From positions 1 to 9,769 of the forward strand of contig JAAOZZ010000468.1 of NCBI GenBank assembly GCA_012274175.1: a stretch of DNA of 9,769 bases. The letters are read 5' to 3'. Numbering within the stretch: position 1 is the first letter of the stretch; every line of letters starts with the position of its first letter. Source of the stretch: Betaproteobacteria bacterium (GTDB lineage Bacteria > Pseudomonadota > Gammaproteobacteria > Burkholderiales > Usitatibacteraceae). Made by a program: the position numbers and the translations under genes. Positions 1 through 6,473 of this stretch are shown piece by piece. Under the pieces are notes generated by a model, which saw nothing but the letters and a program-made list of their open reading frames with translations, ran no database searches and had not been told where the DNA came from.

Positions 1-1
1 C

Positions 2-3000
2 CTCTGGCGCGACGAAATGGCGGGTGCGCCGGAGGTGCGATTCGCCGACGTGCAGATCGCGATGCGCAAGCGCCGGGGCCGCCACCACGCGGCGCTCACC
101 GCGCGGCCGCCGCCCGAGCTCGCGGGGCGCATCGACGTGAGGGCCGACGTGGCGATCACCCACGCCGGCACGCGCTGGCATGCCCGGGGCCAGGTCTTCG
201 CCGAGGCGCTGGACACCGACCTCGCTCGCCTGCGAGCCCACCTCCCCGTGCCCGACAGCCTGCGCAGCGGCGTGGGCAGCGCCCGGGTATGGGCGTCCTT
301 CTCCGACGACGTGGTGGGCGAAGTCGTGGCGGACATCGCCATGCGCGACGCGAAGGCGCAGCTCGCCGCGGACGCGCTCCCGCTGGAGCTCGCCTCCATC
401 TCGGGGCGCGCCACCTATGCCTCGAAGCCCGACGGCTTCACCTTCGCGACCCGGGGCCTGCGCTTCCGGCTGCCCACGGGCCTGGAGGCGCAGCCCGGCA
501 ACTTTTCGATCGCGCGCACCGCGCCCGCGGGCCAGGTTCCGCGCGTGGAAGTGCGTGCCGACGGCATCGACCTGAAGATCGCCGCGACGCTGATCGACTA
601 TTTCCCGGTCCCCCGCGACATCAAGACGCAGGCGCAGCGCTTCGCCCCCCGCGGGCGCATCGCCGATGCGACGCTCACGTGGAGCGGGGAGGATGCGGCC
701 CACGGGAAGGCGTACACGCTCAAGGGCCGTTTCGAGGACCTCGCCGTGAACGCGGTCGACGCCTGGCCCGGGTTCGCGGGCCTCACGGGAAGCATCGAAG
801 GCTCCGAGGCCGGCGGCACGCTCGTGCTCGCCTCGCGCAACGCCACGCTGGAGCTCTCCGCGGTATTCCGCTCGCCGCTCGCGTTCGACGCGCTCGACGC
901 GCAGGCGAGCTGGAAGCGCGCCGGGCGCGCGCTCGAGGTGACGATCGGCGAGGCCCGCTTCGCCAACGCCGATGGCGAGGGCCGGGTCTCGGGCACGTGG
1001 CGCTCCCTGCCGGACTCGAAGGAAAAATCGCCGGGATACGCGGACTTCAAGGGCTCGCTCACCCGCGTCGAGGCGACTCGCGTGGCCAACTACCTGCCCA
1101 ACGGCGCCGCCGGCACGCGCGATTGGCTCGAGCGTTCGGTGCGCGCCGGAACCAGCACGCGCGTGGGCTTCGAGCTGAAGGGGGACCTCTGGCAGTTCCC
1201 CTTCGGTGCGGACAGCGACGGGCATTTCCTGGTGGAAGGCGACATCCACGGCGGGCAACTCCGGTACCACCCCGATTGGCCTTCGGTGGACAGGATAGAG
1301 GGCACCTTCCGCTTCGAGAACCGGCGCATGGAGATCCACGCCGACACCGCGGCCATCTTCGCCAGCCGCGCGAGCGGGGTGTCCGCGGTGGTCGCCGACC
1401 TGGGCGCCAAGCCGCCGTTGCTCACAATCGACGGCGATATCGACACCACCGGCTCCGACGGCGTGCGCTTCCTGCGCGAGTCCCCGCTGGTGAACGGCCC
1501 GGGCGCCTTCACCCGCGCGATCGCCATCGACGGTCCGGCACGCCTGAAGCTGCACCTGGAGTACCCGTTCTACGGCACGGATCCGGTGCGCGTGACCGGC
1601 GACTACGACTTCGCCGGGGCGACCGCGAACGTCGGGAGCGGCCTCGCGCTGCGCGAGATGCAGGGCCGCCTTTCCTTCAGCGAGCGCGGCGTGCGCGCGA
1701 CCAGCATCACGGGCACGATCTTCGGCCAGCCCGCGCGGCTCGGGATGTCCTCCCAGCCCGACGGGCAGGTGCTCACGACCATCGAGGGGCGCATCGACGC
1801 TGCGGCCATGGGCAATGCGGTCCCGCAACCCCTCCGGGAGCGCCTGCAGGGCGGCACCCAATGGCAGGCGCGCATCCTGTCGGGGCGCCAGGGAACGGAC
1901 GTCGCGATCTCCTCGGACCTGAAGGGCCTCGCGGTGACGCTTCCGGAACCGCTCGCCAAGGCCGCCGACGATGTGCGCCCGATGAAGCTCGCCATCGCGC
2001 GGCTGGGGGCGGACGACGAGCTCGTCACGGTGGCGCTGGCCGGCGGAGTCTACGGACGCTTCGGGCACACCGGCGCGGCCGGGGCGCGGCGCTGGAACGC
2101 GGCGCTTCGGTTCGGGGCACCCCTCGCGAGCGAACCTGCGCGCGAGGGCCTCTGGCTCTACGGAACACTTCCCGCCCTCGACGTGGATGCGTGGCAGTCG
2201 GTTTTCGCGGCGCCCGTTGGCACGCCCGCGCCCGCTTCGGCTCCCGAGGCAGTTCCGGCTGCGGCGGCTCCCGTGCCGCCATCGCCGGCGGCAAGCGAAG
2301 GCGTCGAGCTGCGCGGCCTGGACCTCACGCTCGCGACGGTGCGCTACATGGGCCACGATTTCGCGCAGATGCATGCCCAGCTCCAGCGCACCGGCGGGCG
2401 CTGGTCGGGGAGCCTGGATAGCCCGAAAGTCGCGGGCGAGGTGCATTGGGATCCCGCGGGCAAGGGGCGGGTGGAGGCGAAGCTCGACCGGCTGGCCATC
2501 GGCGAGGCGGCGCACACCGAGGCCCACGAAGCCCAGCCCTCGGGCGGAGACCTTCCGGCCCTCGACGTGACGGCGGAGCGGTTCGAATTCCGCGGCCACT
2601 GGCTCGGGCGCCTCGAGCTCAAGGCCGAGCCCAGCGGCGAGCAATGGCTCATCGACAAGCTCGATATCGTGAACGGCCACGCGAAGCTGCGTTCGACCGG
2701 GGGCTGGCGCCGCACCGGTGCGGGCTCCATCACGACCCTCGCCCTCAAGCTCGACACCGAGAACCTGAATGCGCTGCTGGGGCAGTTCGGGTACGGGGAT
2801 TATTTGAAGCGCGGCCATGGCAGCCTGGACGCGAGCCTCGTGTGGCCGGGATACCCGTACGATTTCTCGCTCGCGACCCTCGCGGGCACGCTCAAGGTCG
2901 ATGCGCGGCGCGGGCAGTTCGCCAAGATCGAGCCGGGCGCGGGCAAGCTGCTCGCGCTGCTGTCGCTGCAGTCGTTGCCGCGGCGGGCGCTCCTCGATTT

Positions 3001-3382
3001 CCGCGACGTGTTCAGCGAAGGCTTCGCCTTCGATCGCATCCAGGGCGACGTGAAGGTCGCCCGCGGCGTGCTCCTCACGGACAACTTCGAGATCAGCGGC
3101 CCGTCGGCGTTCGTGAGCCTGGCAGGAGAGGTGTCCCTTCCCGACGAGACCCAGTCCCTCACGATGCGCGTGGTGCCCGAGGTGAGCGAAGGCGTGGCGC
3201 TCGCCGCGTCCCTCATCGGCACGCCGGTGCTGGGCCTGTCCACGCTGCTGGTCTCCAAGCTGCTGCGCAATCCGCTCGGCAAGGCGGTCGCCTACGAGTA
3301 CCAGGTGAAGGGATCATGGGATAATCCGCAGGTCACGCGCCTGTCCGGCCCTCCGCCGAAAGCGGCCGCGGCCTCGCCATGA
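2..3382 (+). CDS. yhdP: YhdP family AsmA-like envelope protein (5' end outside window)
   Basis: The reading frame is open from base 2, so the Met codon at 17 is internal and the true start, with the expected N-terminal membrane anchor, lies upstream. About 1126 residues are visible; the E. coli protein has about 1270. YhdP is an inner-membrane-anchored, beta-rich periplasmic protein of the AsmA/TamB-like group, implicated in moving phospholipid to the outer membrane. The body is a long run of short alternating beta-type segments. A Pro/Ala-rich linker is encoded at about 2209-2292. The family's C-terminal signature, with GKLLALLSLQSLPRR and a following DFRDVFSEGFAFD, is encoded at about 2935-3040. 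A hydrophobic stretch follows near 3190-3265 (VALAASLIGTPVLGLSTLLV). The stop overlaps the next gene by ATGA, which suggests one operon with the hydrolase and tldD. Family assignment is firm; the exact function here is inferred from the family. Confidence 0.93.
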   Translation, partial: LWRDEMAGAPEVRFADVQIAMRKRRGRHHAALTARPPPELAGRIDVRADVAITHAGTRWHARGQVFAEALDTDLARLRAHLPVPDSLRSGVGSARVWASFSDDVVGEVVADIAMRDAKAQLAADALPLELASISGRATYASKPDGFTFATRGLRFRLPTGLEAQPGNFSIARTAPAGQVPRVEVRADGIDLKIAATLIDYFPVPRDIKTQAQRFAPRGRIADATLTWSGEDAAHGKAYTLKGRFEDLAVNAVDAWPGFAGLTGSIEGSEAGGTLVLASRNATLELSAVFRSPLAFDALDAQASWKRAGRALEVTIGEARFANADGEGRVSGTWRSLPDSKEKSPGYADFKGSLTRVEATRVANYLPNGAAGTRDWLERSVRAGTSTRVGFELKGDLWQFPFGADSDGHFLVEGDIHGGQLRYHPDWPSVDRIEGTFRFENRRMEIHADTAAIFASRASGVSAVVADLGAKPPLLTIDGDIDTTGSDGVRFLRESPLVNGPGAFTRAIAIDGPARLKLHLEYPFYGTDPVRVTGDYDFAGATANVGSGLALREMQGRLSFSERGVRATSITGTIFGQPARLGMSSQPDGQVLTTIEGRIDAAAMGNAVPQPLRERLQGGTQWQARILSGRQGTDVAISSDLKGLAVTLPEPLAKAADDVRPMKLAIARLGADDELVTVALAGGVYGRFGHTGAAGARRWNAALRFGAPLASEPAREGLWLYGTLPALDVDAWQSVFAAPVGTPAPASAPEAVPAAAAPVPPSPAASEGVELRGLDLTLATVRYMGHDFAQMHAQLQRTGGRWSGSLDSPKVAGEVHWDPAGKGRVEAKLDRLAIGEAAHTEAHEAQPSGGDLPALDVTAERFEFRGHWLGRLELKAEPSGEQWLIDKLDIVNGHAKLRSTGGWRRTGAGSITTLALKLDTENLNALLGQFGYGDYLKRGHGSLDASLVWPGYPYDFSLATLAGTLKVDARRGQFAKIEPGAGKLLALLSLQSLPRRALLDFRDVFSEGFAFDRIQGDVKVARGVLLTDNFEISGPSAFVSLAGEVSLPDETQSLTMRVVPEVSEGVALAASLIGTPVLGLSTLLVSKLLRNPLGKAVAYEYQVKGSWDNPQVTRLSGPPPKAAAASP

Positions 3383-4251
3383 TCATCACCCGCAATTCGA
3401 CGACGCCCGAAGCGCTGCGCGAGACCATGAGCACGACGCAGTCGATGTTCCGCGTGGCCGCCGTCCAGATGGCCTCGGGTCCCCACGTGGCCGCCAACCT
3501 GCAGGAAGCCCAGCGTCTGATCGAGCTCGCCGCCGCAACGGGCGCACGCATCATCGCGCTGCCCGAGTATTTCGCCATCATGGGCATGAAGGAAACCGAC
3601 AAGGTCGCCGCCCGGGAAAAGGACGGCAGCGGCCCGATCCAGGCCTTCCTCTCCGAGCAGGCGCGGCGGCATCGCGTGTGGATCGTGGGCGGCTCGGTGC
3701 CGCTCGAGGCGAGCGTGCCGGACCAGGTGCGAAATTCCTGCCTGGTCTACAACCAGGAAGGCGAGCGCGTCGCGCGCTACGACAAGATCCACCTTTTCGG
3801 CTTCGAGCTGGGCCCGGAGCGCTACAGCGAGGAGCGCACCATCGAGCCCGGCAGCCGGGTGTGCGCGGTCGATTCCCCATACGGAAAGCTGGGGATTTCG
3901 GTGTGCTACGACCTGCGCTTTCCGGAACTCTACCGGGCCATGGGCGACGTGGACCTGATCTTCGTGCCTTCGGCGTTCACCGAGACCACCGGCAAGGCCC
4001 ACTGGGATACCTTGATCCGCGCCCGGGCGATCGAGAACCTGGCCTATGTAGTCGCCCCCGCCCAGGGCGGCTATCACGTGAACGGTCGCGAAACCCATGG
4101 TCATACGATGATCGTGGATCCCTGGGGCGTGGTCCTCGACCGGCTTCCGCGAGGATCCGGGGTTGTGGTGGCGGGAGTGAACCCCACCTATCAAGCGAAG
4201 ATTCGCCGCAGCCTTCCCGCCTTGAGCCACAAGACGGTCCGCCAATGGTAG
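3379..4251 (+). CDS. Carbon-nitrogen hydrolase, NIT1/deaminated-glutathione-amidase type
   Basis: A nitrilase-superfamily amidase, likely cytoplasmic. The Glu-Lys-Cys triad is visible: Glu63 in ALPEYF, Lys136 in RYDKIHLF and Cys176 in GISVCYDLRFPELYR. The last motif is the one typical of the NIT1 branch, whose known members hydrolyse deaminated glutathione, a side product of transaminases, so a metabolite-repair role is likely. At 290 residues it has the usual family length. The first ATG (3379) overlaps the yhdP stop by ATGA. However, homology to the usual FRVAAVQMASG opening begins only at about residue 24, so ATG 3427 (residue 17) or ATG 3445 (residue 23) are real alternative starts. None has a convincing Shine-Dalgarno. 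The gene sits between yhdP and tldD, a placement I recall from betaproteobacteria. Substrate is inferred from motif similarity, not shown. Confidence 0.9.
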   Translation: MIITRNSTTPEALRETMSTTQSMFRVAAVQMASGPHVAANLQEAQRLIELAAATGARIIALPEYFAIMGMKETDKVAAREKDGSGPIQAFLSEQARRHRVWIVGGSVPLEASVPDQVRNSCLVYNQEGERVARYDKIHLFGFELGPERYSEERTIEPGSRVCAVDSPYGKLGISVCYDLRFPELYRAMGDVDLIFVPSAFTETTGKAHWDTLIRARAIENLAYVVAPAQGGYHVNGRETHGHTMIVDPWGVVLDRLPRGSGVVVAGVNPTYQAKIRRSLPALSHKTVRQW

Positions 4252-4273
4252 TTCGCGGAAGATAGCAGAACTT

Positions 4274-4277
4274 AAGG
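4274..4277 (+). promoter_or_regulatory. Ribosome binding site of tldD
   Basis: AAGG lies 7 bases before ATG 4285, in a locally AT-richer 33-base gap. It supports this start, which also matches the N-terminal length of E. coli TldD. Confidence 0.6.
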
Positions 4278-4284
4278 CATTTTC

Positions 4285-5733
4285 ATGACAAAACCAGGAC
4301 CTTCGACTCTAGACATTGCCCGTGCTGCCCTGCTCACGCCGTTCGGCATGGACGAGCTCTCGACACAGCGGGTCTTCGGCACGATCCTCGCGCATCGTGC
4401 TGACGATGCGGACCTTTTCTTCCAATACAACCGCTCGGAGGGGTGGGTGCTGGAGGAGGGCGAGGTCAAGTCGGGCAGCTTTTCCATCGACCAGGGAGTG
4501 GGCGTTCGCGTCGTGGCCGGGGAGAAGACCGCGTTCGCCTACGCCGACGACATCACGCCCGCCGCACTGGAGGCCGCCGCGAAGGTGACCCGGGCGATCG
4601 CCTCCGATGGCGGCAGCCGGACCGCGGGCGCCACGGTGGTGCGTGCCGGCAATGCCTTGTACGCGCCCATCGACCCCGTGGCCCAGTTCGACGATGGGGC
4701 GAAGGTGCGCATCCTCGAAACGCTCGAGCGCCATGCGCGCGCCGCCGATCCCCGGGTGAAGCAGGTGATCGGCAGGCTGTCGGGCGAATACGACGTGGTG
4801 CTGGTGGCCCGGGCCGACGGCGCCTTCGCCGCCGACGTGCGCCCCCTCGTGCACCTGTCCCTCACGGTGATCGCCGAGCAGGACGGCCGGCGCGAGCAAG
4901 GCCACCAGGGCGCGGGCGGACGGTTCGGGTACGGATACTTCACCGACGAGCTTCTCGGGCAGCTCGCCCGAGACGCCGTGCGCCAGGCGCTGGTGAACCT
5001 CGAGGCCCGTCCCGCGCCCGCGGGAGTCATGAGCGTCGTGCTCGGGCCCGGCTGGCCGGGCATCCTGCTGCACGAGGCCATCGGCCACGGACTCGAAGGC
5101 GACTTCAATCGCAAGGGGACGTCGGCCTTCAGCGGCCGCGTGGGGCAGCGCGTGGCCGCCCGCGGGGTGACCGTGGTCGACGACGGCACCATTCCCGAAC
5201 GCCGCGGCTCGCTCTCGGTGGACGACGAGGGCAATCCCACCACGCGCAGCGTGCTGATCGAGGACGGGATCCTGCGGGGCTACCTCCAGGATCGCCTCAA
5301 CGCGCGCCTGATGGGCGTGGCTCCCACGGGCAACGGCCGGCGCGAGTCCTACGCGAGCATTCCCATGCCGCGCATGACCAACACGTTCATGCTGGGCGGG
5401 GACAAGGACCCGGCGGAGATCATCGCCTCGGTGCAGCGCGGGCTGTATGCGGTCAATTTCGGCGGCGGCGAGGTGGACATCACGAGCGGGAAGTTCGTGT
5501 TCTCCGCGTCCGAGGCCTATTGGATCGAGGACGGCAAGGTCCGCTATCCGGTGAAGGGCGCCACCCTCATCGGCAACGGCCCCGAGGCCCTGACTCGCGT
5601 CACCATGATCGGCGACGACATGGCGCTCGATTCCGGCATCGGCATGTGCGGCAAGGACGGCCAGAGCGTGCCGGTGGGCGTGGGCCAGCCCACCATCCGC
5701 ATCGAGGGGCTCACGGTGGGCGGGACCGCGTGA
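4285..5733 (+). CDS. tldD: TldD metalloprotease subunit
   Basis: TldD pairs with TldE (PmbA) as a cytoplasmic zinc protease that degrades unfolded peptides. In E. coli the pair matures microcin B17 and affects the CcdA antitoxin. The 482 residues match the E. coli length (481) almost exactly. The zinc motif HEAIGH is at residues 263-268 (His263, Glu264, His267), preceded by the family signature GPGWPGILL and followed by GLEGDFNRKGTS. The third zinc ligand is Cys455 in GIGMCGKDGQ, aligned with E. coli Cys454. The family's ending GVGQPT...LTVGGTA is intact. AAGG lies 7 bases before the start. It follows the hydrolase by 33 bases without a visible terminator, so co-transcription with yhdP is likely. 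The partner gene pmbA/tldE is not in this window and is presumably elsewhere. Nothing looks damaged. Confidence 0.97.
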   Translation: MTKPGPSTLDIARAALLTPFGMDELSTQRVFGTILAHRADDADLFFQYNRSEGWVLEEGEVKSGSFSIDQGVGVRVVAGEKTAFAYADDITPAALEAAAKVTRAIASDGGSRTAGATVVRAGNALYAPIDPVAQFDDGAKVRILETLERHARAADPRVKQVIGRLSGEYDVVLVARADGAFAADVRPLVHLSLTVIAEQDGRREQGHQGAGGRFGYGYFTDELLGQLARDAVRQALVNLEARPAPAGVMSVVLGPGWPGILLHEAIGHGLEGDFNRKGTSAFSGRVGQRVAARGVTVVDDGTIPERRGSLSVDDEGNPTTRSVLIEDGILRGYLQDRLNARLMGVAPTGNGRRESYASIPMPRMTNTFMLGGDKDPAEIIASVQRGLYAVNFGGGEVDITSGKFVFSASEAYWIEDGKVRYPVKGATLIGNGPEALTRVTMIGDDMALDSGIGMCGKDGQSVPVGVGQPTIRIEGLTVGGTA

Positions 5734-5806
5734 GTTCCGGGCGAGCGCATCCGACCGAGGGGCAGGGCCGTATCTCCCGCATTCCCCGCACATCGAGACA
5801 GACACC

Positions 5807-6286
5807 ATGACACGCCGCAATTTCGTCGCCGCCCTGGGCGGCCTGTTCGCCCTGCAACGCACCGCCGGGACCCTCGCTGCCAACGGCCCCGCGAAAGTCG
5901 ACAAGCTCGTGCTCTCGGAAGACGAGTGGAGGAAGCGCCTCACCCTCGAGCAGTTCGCGGTGTTGCGCCAGGAAGCCACCGAGCGCGCCGGATCGAGCCC
6001 CCTCAACGCCGAGAAGCGCAAAGGCCAGTTCGCCTGCGCCGGGTGCGCGCTGCCGCTCTTCCTGTCGGAGACCAAGTACGACAGCGGCACGGGCTGGCCC
6101 AGCTTCTACACGTACATTGCAGGGCATCTCGAGACCCGGACCGACTTCAGGCTGATATACCCGCGCACCGAGTACCACTGCGCGCGCTGCGGCGGCCACC
6201 AGGGGCACGTGTTCGACGATGGCCCCAAGCCCACGGGCAAGCGCTACTGCAACAACGGCGTGGCGCTCAAGTTCATCCCCGCCTGA
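5807..6286 (+). CDS. msrB: Peptide-methionine (R)-S-oxide reductase with Tat-like signal
   Basis: Reduces the R-epimer of methionine sulfoxide in proteins. The MsrB fold covers about residues 36-158. Two CxxC pairs bind structural zinc: Cys77/Cys80 (CAGC) and Cys125/Cys128 (CARC). The active site is GHVFDDGP (133-140) and RYCNNGVALKF, with catalytic Cys148. The place where many MsrBs have a resolving Cys reads SGTGWPSF, with Thr95. It therefore probably relies on direct reduction by thioredoxin or another thiol, as in other MsrBs lacking this Cys. The N-terminus has TRRNF at 2-6, a hydrophobic segment VAALGGLFAL and a plausible cleavage site after Ala25. This resembles a twin-arginine signal, so a folded zinc enzyme would be exported to the periplasm. 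The start has only a weak GAGA (5795-5798) 8 bases upstream. The 73-base gap after tldD shows no clear terminator. Confidence 0.93.
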   Translation: MTRRNFVAALGGLFALQRTAGTLAANGPAKVDKLVLSEDEWRKRLTLEQFAVLRQEATERAGSSPLNAEKRKGQFACAGCALPLFLSETKYDSGTGWPSFYTYIAGHLETRTDFRLIYPRTEYHCARCGGHQGHVFDDGPKPTGKRYCNNGVALKFIPA

Positions 6287-6288
6287 CC

Positions 6289-6309
6289 CCTTTTCGCGAC
6301 CTTTTCGAG
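6289..6309 (+). repeat. Short direct repeat CCTTTTCG, 11-bp period
   Basis: CCTTTTCGCG (6289-6298) and CCTTTTCGAG (6300-6309) differ at one position and lie one helical turn apart, between the msrB stop and the aro promoter. The second copy overlaps the -35 region. It could be a regulator site or chance; no known operator was recognised. Confidence 0.35.
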
Positions 6310-6318
6310 GGGCGGGTG

Positions 6319-6327
6319 TGCTAGCAT
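6319..6327 (+). promoter_or_regulatory. Extended -10 promoter for the aro leader and operon
   Basis: TGC-TAGCAT is an extended -10 element: TG at 6319-6320 and hexamer TAGCAT at 6322-6327. The hexamer 17 bases upstream (ACCTTT, 6299-6304) is a poor -35, which fits an extended -10 promoter. Transcription should begin about 6334-6336, at the leader ATG. Prediction from sequence only. Confidence 0.5.
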
Positions 6328-6334
6328 CGCCTTC

Positions 6335-6397
6335 ATGCATCGCCTGAGTGCGTCCTTTTATTGCTGGTACTTCCGTCTCCTGCCCGCCGGCGGTTGA
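6335..6397 (+). CDS. Aromatic-rich leader peptide (attenuator)
   Basis: A 20-codon ORF, ATG 6335 to TGA 6395-6397. It encodes MHRLSAS, then FYCWYF (codons 8-13, at 6356-6373), then RLLPAGG. Five of six consecutive codons are for Phe, Tyr, Trp, Tyr and Phe, far above chance, and the ORF lies just before an intrinsic terminator and two DAHP synthase genes. This is the layout of ribosome-mediated attenuation. When aromatic aminoacyl-tRNA is short, the ribosome stalls in the run; when it is plentiful, the ribosome reaches the stop and masks the antiterminator segment. The peptide itself probably has no enzymatic role. No Shine-Dalgarno precedes it within 5-12 bases, and the predicted transcription start falls at the ATG, so it may be translated as leaderless mRNA. 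All three aromatic amino acids are represented, unlike trpL (Trp) or pheL (Phe). Confidence 0.85.
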   Translation: MHRLSASFYCWYFRLLPAGG

Positions 6398-6443
6398 GAG
6401 GATTTGACGCGAGAACGAACCCGACGAATCCCGAAAGACCGCC
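6389..6443 (+). promoter_or_regulatory. Predicted antiterminator pairing
   Basis: GGCGGT at 6389-6394, in the last two leader codons, is exactly complementary to ACCGCC at 6438-6443, the 5' arm of the terminator. The two pairings are mutually exclusive. A ribosome stalled on the aromatic codons leaves 6389-6394 free and permits this structure. A ribosome at the stop codon covers it and frees the terminator arm. A weak competing hairpin, 6373-6377 with 6389-6393, could act as the early pause structure. Derived by eye; no folding energies computed. Confidence 0.65.
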
Positions 6444-6466
6444 AGCCGCAAACTGGCGGTTTTTTT
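6438..6466 (+). terminator. Intrinsic terminator (attenuator) before aroG
   Basis: Perfect 8-bp stem ACCGCCAG (6438-6445) / CTGGCGGT (6453-6460), 7-base loop 6446-6452, then T at 6460-6466 (seven in a row). The U-tract ends 7 bases before the aroG ATG, so termination here would switch off the whole aro operon. Confidence 0.9.
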
Positions 6467-6473
6467 ACGCCCC

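Noticed and set aside
289..2421. 710-codon alternative + frame inside yhdP.
   Set aside because: Arg/Gly/Ala-rich shadow of yhdP with no family resemblance; the yhdP frame continues into the conserved C-terminal signature.
4222..4250. TTGAGC at 4222-4227 as a -35 for a separate tldD promoter.
   Set aside because: No acceptable -10 at 16-18 bases (sequence reads about ATGGTA), and it lies in conserved coding sequence.
4309..6090. Long minus-strand open frame (593 codons) opposite tldD and msrB.
   Set aside because: High GC content suppresses stop codons on the opposite strand. The product is His/Gly/Ala-rich with no recognisable motif, and it spans two well-supported genes and their spacer.
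6287..6312. Possible terminator after msrB formed by CCCCT (6287-6291) and AGGGG (6308-6312).
   Set aside because: Only a 5-bp stem with a 16-base loop and no following T run; not a credible intrinsic terminator.
6335..6466. T-box or metabolite riboswitch as explanation of the aro leader.
   Set aside because: The leader is too short, no T-box sequence is visible, and the aromatic codon run plus competing hairpins explain it fully as translation-coupled attenuation.
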